DNA of 64,000 nt from Rhynchosporium graminicola (taxonomy: Eukaryota; Ascomycota; Leotiomycetes; Helotiales; Ploettnerulaceae). Shown here piece by piece: positions 21,874 to 35,371 of the stretch; position 1 is the stretch's first letter, and each line of letters begins with the position of its first letter. The position numbers were made by a program, and so were the translations under genes. The stretch lies in assembly GCA_900074885.1 (NCBI GenBank), contig FJUW01000016.1:720117-784116 (forward strand), written 5' to 3'. Below the pieces are notes generated by a model, which did no database searches, had not been told where the DNA came from, and saw only the letters and a program-made list of their open reading frames with translations.

Positions 21874-24312
21874 CTAATCGCCCAATGGCATACTCTCCAG
21901 CTCCTCGTGAAGTTGCCTCCAGTTATCTGCCTGTAACTCGGAGTATTTTACTCGCTCTTGAGCCCAATCCTGATTCCAGCGGCCGACATGGTACTGTGAC
22001 TGCTGAAAGAATACCAGCTCATCTCTTATACACTCCTTGATGAACACTCCGCGAGCATGTTGGGCTACAATGGATTCCTTATCCTATATAATAATTAGCA
22101 CAGGATATAGGGTGCAACAAGACACAAGCTTGCCTTAATAATGGCCTCGGTAACTTTCTCTATCTCTCCTGGCTTTACCAGACCATCAGGCTTTTGTCGA
22201 ATGGTGACGAGCTTGGTTTCGTTGTTCTGAATACGGCGTTCAAGAGAAGGGATGTTGTCTTTGTCATAACGATCACGCCTGTCGAACATTTCTCTCATGC
22301 TGACCAGAGCATCACGTTGCCTCTTCAAGTCTTCTAGCACGCCCTGATCCCAGGCTCTTGCCTCATCCTCCAACAGCGTCTGGCTATTTGATAGATGCTT
22401 CGCACTGGCATTGAGACCTTCATTGAGGAGTGGAACATCGTTGGTATCTGTGGCATACGTATCCGCTGACGAGTCGATCAATGACTGCAAAGAGAGCGAC
22501 AGTCTCAATTGATCAGCAGCCAAGCCCTCATTACGCTTAGATAGTCGATCCATGAGGTTGCACAAATTAATGTATACCTCTGCTGATCGGCGTACGCCAG
22601 TTCTGGTCCGTTCGAAGAGTTCATTCAATGTAGGCGGTAGAGAATCTTCCAATCCCGGCGGGAGCGGCCTGCCAGTGAACTCTTCCTGCACAGAAATAGT
22701 AGCCTGCTTCCGCCAAACGGCAAGCTCCTGGTGCTAATTAGCTTGAACTTAGCTAGAGAACATCTACCCTGGGCTTCTGGGACTTACAGTTGGAACTGTC
22801 AAGAACATAATAACCAGTTGCTCCTGAGACAACACTGGATGCCTGACAAGGGCATTTGTAAAGCGAACCAATCCTCTTCGTCTCTTCTCGATGAATGTGT
22901 TATCAGCGGCGAGATGACTTCCGTTGACTGCAAGACATTAGCATGTTCTCAGTGTTCTATACTTCCCGTCTCTAGTGAAAAGGTTTGGCGAGTGAATACC
23001 AGTTATTAACATTGAAGAAAGCCATGATGAATTTACGTACCTCCAACTCGTTTCGGAGGAAGCAAGGGCAACTGCCGGAAAGGAAATCGTTTTTGTAAAC
23101 AATCCAAGAGCCAGACAAAGTCACTGTACCGCCTCACAACCTTACTGTTTCGACGAGTACTCACGACCTGGTAGTTGTGATGTTGGAACATGAATATCCC
23201 CTCCTTCTCTGGCAAAAGCGTAACAACCACGTTTTCCTCTACGCCTGCAGCTGACGTCCGTCCGCCACCAAATGATCGAATTGGAGCACTAGGTTCGGGA
23301 CGGTCGTCTCTACCTCCAGGCTGGGCAAATCCATCAACTCCAATTATAGCATCATTCGACGCAATATATGGCTCGGCTGTGTTACCATCGTAAGAGCCCC
23401 AGACGCCGCCTATTGGTGCTTGAGACGAATTCTGTGCTGGCTGATTCGAAGATCCATTTGTACCAGCTGATGGTATAGTAGTGAAGTTGCTTGTATTCCT
23501 GACAGGTGCGTGTGTACCATTGTTTCCCGTTCTTGAAACTCCATTTGCCTGAGGAGCCGTTTCGTGATTGTGACCTTTGTGCAAAGCTGGACTTCCCCAT
23601 GGATCCGCCTCCGAAAAATCTATCGAATTCTTCCGCATTGTGCGTGGTTTCTGAGGCGATACGGATACTGGAGCTGAAGGGGGCGAAACAGGTCGTTGCG
23701 GAGGCTTTGCGGCAAGATCTTCGATTCCAGGTATTGGGGAGGAGAAATTGGGGAGATTGGGTTCTGGCAGATCTGCAGGAGAATAAGCATATACAAATAA
23801 GACTTGATCAACGAAGGCTACTGACTCCTTCTCCTTTCGTCAACACTATCTAACGTAATATCCTCATGCTCTTGCGCCAACCCGATTAATGCAAGCAATA
23901 CATTGAACTCATTCCTGGAGATGTCGGACAGCTGCTCCCCAGACGTGATAATGCTCACGATACGGTTTTGCTCATCGGCACCAAGTTTGCTTGCGCTCAA
24001 AACCTTTGTTATTCCAGCTACAGTAAGCTTGCCTCCACTGCCTTCTTCGCCATTGATCAAGTCGTCAAATCTATCAATGTAACTGTCAGGAACAGCTCCA
24101 GCTGGAAGTAGACTCTTGACTACATCTTCTCGCCCAGGCTTTTTAGGAGTTGGCATGGCCCATGGCGATGAGCCTGGAGCACTGTCGTCATCTGCGAATA
24201 GAGAAGATTTGGATCCTGGAGCAGGACTGGGCTCATCGTCGAAGAGTGAGTTTCGGGCCTTGGAAGCTTGCGCTGGGCTAGGTTGGTCTGGTGAGGAACC
24301 GAATAATGACAT
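21874..24312 (-). CDS. mvp1: Mvp1, PX-BAR sorting nexin (SNX8 type)
   Basis: Sorting nexin that remodels endosomal membranes for retrieval of cargo to the Golgi. Five exons: 24312-23826, 23772-23041, 22927-22788, 22727-22134 and 22083-21874; 2163 nt, 720 aa, usual for filamentous fungi. Start MSLFGSSPDQPSPAQ is characteristic. Residues about 80-160 form an EF-like segment (DSYIDRFDDLINGEEG... FNVLLALIGLAQEHEDITLD). After a Q/N/S-rich spacer the PX domain shows VVRRYSDFVWLLDCLQKRFPFRQLP with the RRYSDF phosphoinositide-binding motif, split by intron 2 (113 nt). The rest is a BAR coiled coil (ELFERTRTGVRRSAEVYIN ... LVKPGEIEKVTEAIIK). Intron 4 has an AAG/GCAAGC donor, a GC-AG intron. Identity is firm. 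Confidence 0.93.
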
Positions 24313-26064
24313 TTTGATACGGTCACAGACCCGATAGCCAGTTGTCCGGAAGGGTGGAGATGATATGAAGGTAATGCGACAGTCGACAAGATGTTTACTT
24401 AGCAGGTTCACATGCAGTCGTTGACGTCGAGGTGGATGAGAGCTTCCACCAGCTTGTGAGGCGCAAGCTCCACAGCAGTAGCGCGACAATCCCTGCATAT
24501 TTCTGTTAGTACTCCGGGCAAGCATCTCGAGGCTGAAACTGTGCATCTCACATCGGCCAATTATTAGTATTATCAAGCTTGCCTTACATCAAGTGTTCAA
24601 TTGACCCGGTGATACAATGACTCAATCTTTATGTTCGGGGATTTCTCAGTGTGCTACGAGTTGCCGTCAACGTACAACAGTAAAGTTGGTTTGTTGTCTT
24701 TCAAGACAAGCGAGGCTGGCTCTTTTTTTTTCGTGTCCGGTGAAATGGTTCAAGCGAGTTGTAGATAACTAAGTCACAACCTCAGGTTAGGTCTTGAGTA
24801 AAGTTCCCACTTTACATTCGTGATTTAGCCACTAGAGTGGTAAACTCTGATGTCGAGTCTGTCGTTACACCGGATGTGAAATAGCTCTGAAAGGCTTCGG
24901 TTAAGGAGGCAGAACATGGCTGTAATATACCCAACTTCTGATGAGATAGTAGAACCATCTTCAAGGAGAGAGCTGTAATATTTGCTGGGGGGAGCATCTA
25001 TGGTCTACTTGAAGCATCATTCGTCTGCTTCTACATGTTGGAGATTGAGATCCCGTTGTATTCAATAGGCAGACTCCACCTCTCAAACTTGAAGCTCAAA
25101 ACCCCTACATCGCTGATATAATGCACTCGAGTCCGTACATCATTGACCTAACCTCCGCCGTAAGACTACCCTAGTCATCTCGCACAGTCTGCATAGCTTG
25201 ATTTCAAGGTTAGTTTACGATTTAACACGTTGCCAGTGCAAATGAGAATATCTTAAGGCTAGGCAGGCAAACTCAGAGGTTTTAGTCTCCAAAGCCCAAA
25301 AACTACTTGGTGCACCGATGTGATAGAAGAAAAATCTCCCATAATCTGACACGAGCATTTCCAGCTTAAAAGCCTCGCTCCAGCGCATCAAAGCTGTTGT
25401 TGTAGTGCAAGGAGTAAAGTATCAGGTTAAGGCGCTAACAGAGCAAGATTCTACATACATGTAATCGAGACCCAGCGAAAGTGTGTGGTGTCAGAAGTTT
25501 AGAATTGAAGAAAACCCTGGAGAATGCATGACTTACAACGACGAAGTAAACATGTTCCGCTGAAAAAACAGCAATAAGAAGGCTGTACACCGTAGATGGA
25601 CGATTAAATAGGATACGGCGAGCAATGGGAGAGGAATAAGAAATGTAAACTCTCAGTAATCTGGAGGTAGACTCGATGGTATAAGATAAATGCCCGTCGC
25701 AGCTTTTCTGGCCAACTCGAGCTTATTCGAGGCGAAGTCCTTCAAGAAGTGGATTCGTAAGGTGATACTTGCAGTCTCCATCAACCGATTGATCCCAATC
25801 TAAATGTCCCCTTCCAGGTAAAGAATTCAATTATTCTCGCAATCTAGAGACCATACCTCACTCTTCGAAGTTGAGTCGAGGTCGACCTCGAGATGATTCC
25901 CGGGAAAACAATATTGCGGTGTTAGCTTCAATCGCTTAACCCCCCAATTACGTTGGACCATGGACCGCACACTCTCCGAACGGGACGAGCATCTTCAGAA
26001 CGCACGAAATCTCCTCGACGACAATTTTGAACCCTCGACTCAAAGACATCTCACCCGCCGCGCA
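24313..26064. other. intergenic region between mvp1 and rps29
   Basis: It contains the mvp1 promoter on the left and the rps29 promoter on the right. A T-run lies at about 24724. No open frame has family motifs and no tRNA A/B-box pair was noticed. The 25860-25930 part (TCGAGGTCGACCTCGAG, a near-palindrome) lies about 250 bp before the rps29 start codon. Confidence 0.45.
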
Positions 26065-26146
26065 GTATGTAGTTCTCTGATATGGTTGCAAACTCTTCAC
26101 AAGGTTGCTATTCTGTCGAAGGAATTCTAACAAATCTCGATTGCAG
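26065..26146 (+). other. probable 5'-UTR intron of rps29
   Basis: GTATGT donor at 26065, TTCTAAC branch site and TTGCAG acceptor ending at 26146, 20 bp before the rps29 start codon. Leader introns are common in ribosomal protein genes; here it is inferred from the splice signals only. Confidence 0.55.
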
Positions 26147-26166
26147 ATCTTCCAAAAGTCGCCAAC

Positions 26167-26516
26167 ATGTCCCACGATTCCGTCTACAACTCTCGTCCCC
26201 ATAGCCACGGCAAGGGATCCCGCGCCTGGTACGTCAATTCTGGTTTCTGTAACTAAAGTTTGGAAAATTGAAGGAGAAGGCGAAGATGGGGGGAACAGAA
26301 ATACTGGCAGAGGAAAGGAGTCAATTGGCTAATTACATCGCAGCCGTGTCTGCACACACAAGGCTGGTCTCATCAGAAAATACGGTCTCAACATCTGCCG
26401 TCAATGCTTCCGTGAGAAGGCTGCTGATATCGGATTTGTCAAGGTATGCGACATCGAAACTTCATACGTTGGAACAAATTGGGGCGCAATTCTAACACAT
26501 TCGGCAGCACCGCTAA
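26167..26516 (+). CDS. rps29: cytosolic ribosomal protein S29 (uS14)
   Basis: Small zinc-binding protein of the 40S subunit. Three exons: 26167-26228, 26344-26443 and 26508-26516, giving 171 nt and 56 aa, exactly the family length. The protein starts [19 protein letters not shown] and carries the four zinc cysteines as CRVC at the first splice and CRQC in [11 protein letters not shown], ending DIGFVKHR. The last exon has only two codons and the stop (CAC CGC TAA). The introns are 115 and 64 nt; the first splits the first zinc cysteine codon. Identity is certain and the exon borders are fixed by the invariant protein. Confidence 0.97.
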
Positions 26517-28064
26517 AGTACCACAATGGCAAGCAACCATGCGATCGTTTTGTGCGTGAGGGCAATGGAACTGGAACGTGGCTTTACTCATGGCATGGAG
26601 TTTGGGATGGTCGATCAGATTTAAGCTTGGAGGGCATTTCGAAATGATGGACAGACTCGAACAATTATTCGATGGATTGCCGGGCGATAGAACGTTCTTC
26701 GATGCAAAAGTCGCTCTCTAGAATTGATCTGGGGTTATCTTTCTTTCGCCGCGCTGGAGCTGAACACCGGACCATTCAAGTATTGCCTCAATGCAGCATT
26801 GTCCAAATATCAAGCGAAGAAATTGATAATGGGTGACGGTGAATTTCTCGGCTATCATTCTTGGATACAAATAATAAACAGCGGGCCTGGGGGAAAATGT
26901 CGAATAGCAGCTTTCCCAACTTCAGGACGATTGACTTCCCACGAAATTTTGGAGTTGTCCGAGCCCTTGAAGTCTCGAGGATTGTGCCTTTTCTATCTAT
27001 CGCACCGGACTAATCTGAGATGCGGAACAGCACGGAACATCGATTACCTTATTTTCTACATCTCACTCGACGGAATCTACGAATTTTGGTTGCCCGGCAA
27101 GCTTCTTCGGGCAGTTCTTGCAGAACGCGATTGCAGGTGCATTCCTAATGCCCCAGCAAGCGCTTCTTTCCATTCTTATTTCTTACTGTCTTTGCAGACC
27201 TACCAAGTTGCACCAAGGTCTTCCCTCTGCACTTTAAATCCAGACTCTGAAAACTCAGTATGATACCTGGACAGAAGGTTAAGTATTGCGGACGAAAATG
27301 CTCTTGGTCTTTGCACACCCATTTGAAGCTTATTGAAACATATGATACAGCTCGTCTGTGGCATCTTCCATTTTATCTTTCTCTGCACATATGTAAGCGT
27401 TGCCATTCGATATTCTCTTTTCTCGTTGCGAGGCGTGACTCTTGTTTTGTGGCAATATCTGAACCACTCCTAACATACAACCAGTAGATAGATGCCCGGA
27501 CGAAAAATAAGGCTTGATATCCTTCTACATGTCAACTGTCGTTCCCCTGCCGCACTATGTAGGGACGGATCATGCGTGATCCCCAATATGCTACAACCCA
27601 AGTGAAACTCCTCAACCAAGTGCTTACCCGTTGAATCGTTCATCGATACATAAATTCGTCTCGACTGAAGCTTACGGTCTGCTTACCTCGAGATTGAGAA
27701 CGCATTTCCAAGTCTCGAAGCCATTACAGAACTTTACTTCAATACCTAAAGAAGGATCCGGGGGCATGTAACCAAAATAGCGTTACAGTAATAAAAGTTG
27801 CTTCATAACTTCCGCTTCAAGCAGTGTCAACTGAATTTAGAAGACTTTCTGCACTTCACGTTTTCAAAAGAACTGGATCAGCTTTCAAATTGTTTCCTTA
27901 AGAAGCGACTGGCTCATGTGAGAGATGGGGGATATATCACAAGAGCAAAGCCATGGTGGGTAACGCTGCCACTGCCAGAAGTGTATCCTGTGCCACGAGT
28001 ATTTCAGATCAAAGCCCACAAAATATGCTTAGTATTTTCCGTCAATATATATCCATCAAAAGAC
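26517..28064. other. intergenic region between rps29 and the NAD kinase gene
   Basis: It lies between two convergent 3' ends. A 179-codon plus-strand frame at 26724-27263 lacks an ATG start, has no known motif and has no splice context; I do not call it. No RNA gene is visible. Confidence 0.4.
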
Positions 28065-30025
28065 CTACTTCGACCATTCCTTGTAGCTCTTCTGCCTCTG
28101 CCTAGTATTCCAACCCAGCTTCCCACTAATGCTATTGACCCAATCCTCAGATCTCCTTCCTTGAGGCATCACATTGGCAAACGGATACCTCGAAGCACTA
28201 ATAGTCACATAGTCTCCCGGCCTGAGCTCGACTCTCTCTCTACCGTCAAAACTAGCCCAACTGCTCGTCCTGGCATCATAAGGAACGCCTACACGGAGAA
28301 CGATTGTATCGGGCAGAATTATGGGCCTGAAGGACAACGTATGTGCACAGATTGCTGTTACGAGGATGACGGGATTTTCAGGGTGGCAGAGGGAGCCGCC
28401 AGCGGCGAGATTGTATGCTGTAGATCCAGTAGGTGTAGCGACGCAAACTCCGTCTGCTTGTACCGATGTGAAGTGCTCGTCGTCGCCGAATATTTCGGTT
28501 GATGACATTGCTGTGGGATTAGCTTCAGCTTCACTTTCCTAACGTTAAGGACAGCTTACTTGGGTTTGGTCCCCGATCAACTACAATGTCGTTCAAGATC
28601 TCGTAGGTCCCGTCTGGTCGATGCGTTCTCTCATCCTCTTTCTCCTCCCCTACCAGCTCTTCTACCAAGTCTCTTGATTCACTAGATTCTCCCTCATCCT
28701 CCTCCGGCTCCTGCTCGCGCTCGTCGCTGGGAGTGTTTTCTGAAGACCCTTCTTGCTTTTCTCCATTTTCAATCCTCGACCTTTTCCGTTTCTGGCTTCT
28801 CATAACCGTCCCTTCGAATCTGAGCCGAAGACTGATAGTAACGCCATCTCTAAAAGCTTTCGTCAAGTGCTCTGGATAGTCGTCGTAGTCGAATTTCGTG
28901 AGAAATCCCAGACTGCCTAACGCAAAACTTAGAACTGGAGGAACAATCCGTTGGAAAAGCCAACTGGCGTAGAGCACTGTTCCATCTCCTCCAAGGGTGA
29001 CCACAAAATCGAAAGTATGTGGTCTTGTACGGCATATCTCATTCGTCCAATACCTCAAGCGCCTTTCCAGTTTGACATCATTCTCATTCTTCGAGTCATA
29101 TTGCTCTTTCATCTCCTTCATAAGACCCTGCGAATTGAACTTTTTGTTGTCCCTCAAATTATCTTCGACCCAGACGGTATATCTAACCTCTCGTTCCGGG
29201 CTCAATAACCACTTTACAACATCTCTTGTGTTACCAATCAAAGTTTCGTCGTGGGCCTTTGTGAGTAAGAATACTGTTCGGACTTTGAGCTTCAGTCTGA
29301 TACTGCCCAAGCGCTTGCTCAATTCTCTGACACCCCAAGCCATATCGGATAGCTGTTTCTTCGTGAGGAGTCGACTATGCAGCGCGTTGGGATCTTCGCC
29401 AGATACTACCTCCATTTTATCACTGCGTTGTTGGCTGGCTTCACTTCCTTTCTTCCAGGCCTCCTCGTCCTCTTGTCCGACATCGACGCCGTTCTCTGCT
29501 TCCTTGCCACCCTTATGCTCCACCAGAGTGTCCTCGTTCGCAGTTCCAGAGCCACTATCTATCCGTCTATTCTCCAGGGTCTCTGCGATACCGTCCAGGG
29601 CTCCACTTTGGGAATTGCCATGCTTTCTTTGGCTCTCGAGTAGTGTATGTACAAAGCATTCGGTATTCTGTCGTCTCTGGGAGATGCTGGCGGGGTTCTC
29701 GGTCATGACAATGGAACTCTTGCGTCGATGCGAGTTTTGAGGATCGAATATCACCTTTTGATATAAAGGTTTAGCAATTATATATCATGCTGACCAGCTT
29801 TGCTTGCACATACCTCTAGAGCATGCTGATATTCCGTATCACTCTATACCGAGGATCAGTCAATGTCCAGATGCATTTACGGATATTCTGAGCTATTTGC
29901 TCTCTCGAGTCCCATTAGCTTACCGCGCTTGACACCACATCCTCGTATGGGCTAAAAGGACCTGAACCATCAAATTGCTGGCGCTCTGGCAAATTGATTT
30001 GTGGGGGAGACGGTGATGGTTTCAT
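28065..30025 (-). CDS. utr1: ATP-dependent NAD(H) kinase (Utr1/Yef1/Pos5 family)
   Basis: Phosphorylates NAD (and possibly NADH) to NADP(H). Four exons: 30025-29924, 29843-29814 (10 codons), 29754-28560 and 28510-28065; 1773 nt, 590 aa. The N-terminal 190 residues are disordered and family-variable. The catalytic part shows VRTVFLLTKAH, the nucleotide-binding FVVTLGGDGTVLYAS (GGDG near residue 299), VLSFALGSLGFLTKFDYDD, then VVDRGPNPTMSSTEIFGDDEHFTSVQADGV and ATPTGSTAYNLAAGGSL. An acidic insert of about 60 residues (S/E-rich, EEDEGESSESRD) interrupts the domain before YEILNDIVVDRG. The introns are 80, 59 and 49 nt. No clear mitochondrial presequence, so Utr1-like cytosolic is more likely than Pos5; that last step is inference. 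Confidence 0.92.
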
Positions 30026-33000
30026 TGATGCGGATAGGATTGCTTTCGCTGTTCTACTCTACCTGTCTGTCTACTGAGGATTGTGGTTGCTGGCCCAAGC
30101 TTCGATGCTGCATACCGTCACCGAAGTCTTTGCGGCCGCACACCTCACTCTCTGTTACATACCTTACCTGCCTGTATTTATTCACTCGAACATTCGCCCT
30201 ATACTGTTACCCACGAATCGGCTGGAAATCCTGGGGGCAGGACCGTGAAGGAAATATTCTTCGCATCAAATCCTGACTACAGAGCTCCAAATCGAGTTAT
30301 ATATTCTGCATGTAGCTGAATCACCAAGCTGCCCGGACCTTCACGCAAATAGCCAAAACCCAGCCTCGAGCCAGCATCAATAACCCCGCCCCCACCTTTA
30401 TCGATAAAGAACCCCTATCTATACCTAGGTATCACTGAATGCAGGGAAAGGGGGGTGAGGGGAGGGGAGGCAAGAAGGTCGAGCGAGATCTCTAGACCTG
30501 AACAGCGAGAGAGAACAAAGGACAAAGCAAGCATTGCAACCATTTACACCGGACGAAGCGATGAATAAATCCGAGCCAAATCATAGTCTACCATATTGGA
30601 ATAGACCGTTCTGTACCATGCCGTACGGAACTCTCGCCACAGAGAATGGACCATAATATAGTATAACCGTCCATGACAGAACACAAAGGAATTCACTTCC
30701 CGTAATCCGGCAGTGGCGGCGCAGATCAGCTAAGAGTAGCAAGCATGGATGGATAAAGATGCGAGTTGATATGGAGTTTATTTGTTATTGACATCGTATC
30801 GAGCAAAGATCCACACTCCGTCCTCATTTCTGCTCTGCGTTGCATCCTCGGCTGGAACGTCGGTCTTGTCTCTCCTGTTGCCTGCTCTGCTCCTTTTTGA
30901 CTCGCTGGGCAAAGACTCTCTCAGGAGTCAGAGGCACACCAATAGAAGATAATCCCAGCCACAGCGGCATGGAGAGCGAGCACAACACTCGTCATCAGGA
31001 ACTTTCGGAACATCCAATTTTTTCTGATCATTAATGCTCGTTTCTCAAACCGCCGGCTAGATACTAAGACACGACAACACCACCAATTATAGTGGAACCA
31101 ATTATCGAAGTACTGTGCAGCTGTGCTGCATTACTACCAAATTCCAGACCGCCATGAACGCCGAGTACCTGCACAACGAACAAGGTGCTTGCTTCCGTGC
31201 CATGATAGCATGCGCTGTCTGAGGCAGTTGGACGATGTGATGGTTTTCTTGCTTCCTTTTGCTCTTTTGTTATTCCACTAACATCCCAGATGTCGGACAA
31301 GTCATTGATCCGTACAAGCGGTGTGTATGGTGTGGTGTCATGGCGGGTTCATAAGCTTGCGTAGAACTTGCGAAGGCATGGTGTGAAATCAGCAACGATG
31401 AACTCCAGTCCCTCGGCTGTTGGACTTCACTTTTGGCACGCCGTGGCATCTTTACGAGGTACTCGGCTGACTCGTTGTCCTTGGAGGTTGCGCATTGCCG
31501 TGGCTGAGTCGGTATTAGCACTGTGGGCATTTCGGCCAGTTTACACGGAATGCAAGGGAAGCGGATTCATATTAAAAGTGCATCCGCAGTAAAGCACGTC
31601 AAAGGACGACTCCTTTGCAGTGGCTTCCGATGTCTCCAGTTGATGAGATCGTGTTAAGACCCACCACTTTGCAAACTTAGCTCTAGAGCCACAATTGTCT
31701 CGCCTCAATTAATTATGAGTGGTGGAAGCCTCACTTCGTAACTTGGAAGCGCGGACCTCCACTTTGTTCACTTTGTGTCGCAAGCATCAAATTATTCTAT
31801 GGGCCGATGTTGCACTGTTGAGAAGCCGTAAGCATGACTCTCTGGCTGCTACCCAGCCAGCGTCAGAAATCTTGAAACATTCGTTCGTACTTGAGTAGTT
31901 TCGACTCAACATATTCTATATCCGCCTGCTTGCCTGGCCTTGGCCGAGGTCAGGATCACGGATGTTTGCATCATAGGCCAGCTACGAACCAAATGATTTG
32001 CGCTACATGCCTTAGTTGCTGTACAATTGCACTACTCGGCTCAACGTAGCAAGCATACAAGGCTGGCTCTAGTTACGCTAGCTGAGAAGCCAAAGAAACT
32101 GCCAACTTCCATCCTTTACCCGTCGTTCTTGACTTTCCATCGATCAGGATCAGGAATCGCAGGGTTATTCTGTCTGGACATACCGCCTTCCAAGATCACC
32201 AGGGCGGCTTGGATCCTTGAGCACTGGAAATACAGACGGGACTGAGTTTAACAATCTGGCGTTTCTTTCAGTTACCTTCCTTCAGCCCGCCGGGAACAGA
32301 TTTGAGGCCGGTTTAATCAAACCAAATGCAGGAACGAAGTAACGAGCCTGTTTTCTTACAGAGTACAGATGCTGCAATTTTGCATTGCTGGGCAAGAAGC
32401 CCAATCCAGATGCGGGCTGCCCGTATGAATTGCGATGGGCTCAGGAGGCAGGTGGCAGGATTTCTGGCTTATCACTGCGGCAATCGATCGTTCGCTTTCG
32501 CTGAATGATCCTGCATACTATTCCCACATCCAGGGTTCCCCGGGACTGCTGCGAAATTTGGGTAGAATAACTTGGTACGGAGGTATTCCCTCTAGCCGAC
32601 AAATGATTCAATCCTGCGGAACCGGGGATAGTGTCTGTCACACCTCCAAACGCGGATTGCGTTCAAAAATGCGACCTGGAACCTAGTTAAGATGGTGACT
32701 TATTTGACCTCGTTTCCAGGATCAAACACCACCCTCCTTGTCGGGAGTGTTCCTTTACAGGCCCAGGCTTCCAGCTTTTCACGATTGGAGGATGTGCAAA
32801 CCATCGCTTTCAGCGCCGTCTACTCGCTTTCTCCGTGGGTCTGAACATGTCCACTACGGGTTTGCAGGGCAACTCTTGTCAGAATCAATCCTTTTTTTCC
32901 ATCGCAGCGAAAGAGGCAAAGGAATGACTGGCAGAGCGGAAAACCAGTCATATTACAGGCTATGTCTTACGGTTCCGCCTGTCCGCCTGCGGTTGCTCCT

Positions 33001-33789
33001 TTTACTAGCATGTCGGCGCCGTTACCTTCGTTGAGGTTTGAGTGGAGCGCAGCTGTTACTCTTGTAATTGATGTGAGATCAGCGGTGATACAAACCCTGG
33101 TGAGAGCGAGTATCACAGTACTTTCCGGGGCTCAATTATTAGTGGGCTTGTCACCGATGTAGCGAGCCCTGCAGAAAGGAAATGCCCGCGAGAAAGGACC
33201 CTGCAATGCAGCAACGGCGTTAGACGTGGCTGATAACCGGTTGCAACGAGGGTACCTTGTAAAGGTTCTAAGGTTTCAACAGCACACAGCGGGCTGGTGC
33301 GCATGAAGTGCGCCACCATTTTAAAGTCGATCGCTGAGGAATGGGTTAGCGATGTCAGCCAAGCAGGTCAAGGTTAGACCATGCGTACTGTTCTGATGCA
33401 CATCATTTCCGATGTAATATTGAACCAAACACTCCATATTTATTACACATTTGGAACGACTGACCGCCAGAGCAGACTGACCGAGCATCAGCAGCAATTA
33501 TCATTTCCGACATGGCTCCGGCATGAAGAAGCATGAAGGTACGCTTGTAATATCAGACTCTGGCTCAAGCATACCTCGTCTTCCTGCAGAAATTCCGCCG
33601 TGGGTTAGCTGCCATTACCTTATCTGTAAATGGAATGTGTGAATCTTCTTTGATGGATTCGTCCGAGGTTGGTCAGATCAGGCTGAGCCCATTGAGACGT
33701 CAACAGCGGAAGCGGATTTCTAGAAAGAGGGTTAACATCTTGGCCTAACCGATGGCAAGGTTATAGTGTCGAGAATGGATAGTGGCAAG

Positions 33790-33805
33790 TACTCCGTACG
33801 GAGTA
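33790..33805. promoter_or_regulatory. perfect 16-bp palindrome TACTCCGTACGGAGTA
   Basis: Exact inverted repeat with no spacer. Its half CTCCGTA or TACGGAG recurs at about 32574, 34367, 36469, 37601 and 37912 in the same intergenic region. Such a symmetric site could bind a dimeric regulator; no binding protein is known to me for certain. Confidence 0.5.
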
Positions 33806-35360
33806 TTATCCAAGCAGCAGCTATACCAAGCCTGCTTAGCGCCGTCTCCTTTTTCTGTCGACTTTACCCATGTCGACCGTACGGATTTCTTAGATTAACC
33901 ATGGTTCACATTCGCACCCTACAGTGTCAAGATTGTACCTCCAAATTCCACTAAAAAGTACCACTCAAAAACACAGAAAATCCTACGCTAATCCTAGCTC
34001 TGACCGGAGATCGAAGGATGGCCCTAACCAATCCTAACCGCTCGCAAGCTCGTAGTTGTATTGCCTGACTACTGACCGTGAGGGCATCTAATTAGTAGAG
34101 CTTGGGCCTGGAGGAAAGTAAAAGCTTCTCCTTGAAGATTGCCCGGACAGGCTTAGCTAGTATGTCCTATATATCGAGGTACAGCGGTCAAGCGTTGCCT
34201 CTAGTAAAAAGTAGGGGGTTGAAAGCTACCTAGCTTAAGAGGGTAATAGTCTTAGAACGCACTGACTTTCTTATATGAACTCAACGCCTTGTTGGTACCG
34301 GATTAGGCAAGGCAGCGAGATCCACAATTCCCCTGCTCGACTAAGGGTATTATTTATTCGCTGTACCTCCGTATATAGAGATACTGCGCAGGCGTTGGTT
34401 TGTTTCACTTACGATGTAATTTACGCGTTAGAGCTGCGGGATTCGTGAGATAAGAACTGAAGTTGGTAATGAACTGATATGCTGCGCAAGGTTTAATTGA
34501 TGATTGTAAATTACTCGATACTCAGTACTTCTATGATTTATGAACTTCGAAACCTTCCATTTTTATACTTTTAACAATCCAGTTACCGGTCGAGCGATTA
34601 ACACCTACCTCTCGAGTTGAATGTAGGGCCTCGGAACCTTATCAATGGCCTGCGTGTCCTGTCGATTGTTTCAGTAGGCTTTTTCTAGCTACACGATAAA
34701 TCTGGATTCAAATGGGTACGAAAGGGTCTGCGGTGAGTCTGGTACATACATCCTGGGGTGTGGCGAAAGATCAACCTTCCAATCAACTCACTCAGACTTT
34801 GGAATGTTCTCCATAAATTACAGTAAATACTGTAAATACTGAAGCAGAATTCCTCGGTTTACGAGACCTATTGCAAACTCCCTTTCGTACAAAATATAGA
34901 GTTTTTCGGCACAGTGCCTATATACGCTATACATGACTATCAACGGTCGAGTCAGTGAAGGAATTGATCCAGCCCTCACTGGTGGTACGTTCGAACTGAA
35001 GCTCAAACAGTACCACCTAACGTCGGGCTGACGGAAGTCTACGACACGGTTCATAGGCGGAAAGGGAATGCTCCTGCGTATAATCATGGGATCGGTATCT
35101 CGCGAGTTCTTAGTACGGTGGAGATACATGGAGAGCCTAGTTGGAACAGAAAACTAAGTAGTCTTTCCCCTTTTTGCTTCTTGTATAGACTGGAAAGGCA
35201 GATTTAGTCAGGCAGGGGATGGGAGATAGATGCACCCCACTTGGGATCCAACCTTGCAGCAGTTCTCCGATGCTCGTACCTCATCTATTACATCCTACTT
35301 CCCTTATCTTTTGTGTACAGAGAGAGGTACAGCGGTTAAGTATTGTTAGTGCGATGAGCA

Positions 35361-35371
35361 GGGGGGGGGGG
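35361..35371 (+). repeat. G(11) homopolymer
   Basis: Eleven consecutive G residues in the gene-free region. The length is prone to sequencing error. Confidence 0.8.

Noticed and set aside
26724..27263. 179-codon plus-strand frame downstream of rps29
   Set aside because: It starts from TTG, has no motif, and lies between two convergent gene ends.
27798..28502. 234-codon plus-strand frame
   Set aside because: It is antisense to the last exon of NAD kinase, whose protein is clear.
28997..29740. 247-codon plus-strand frame
   Set aside because: It is antisense to NAD kinase exon 3.
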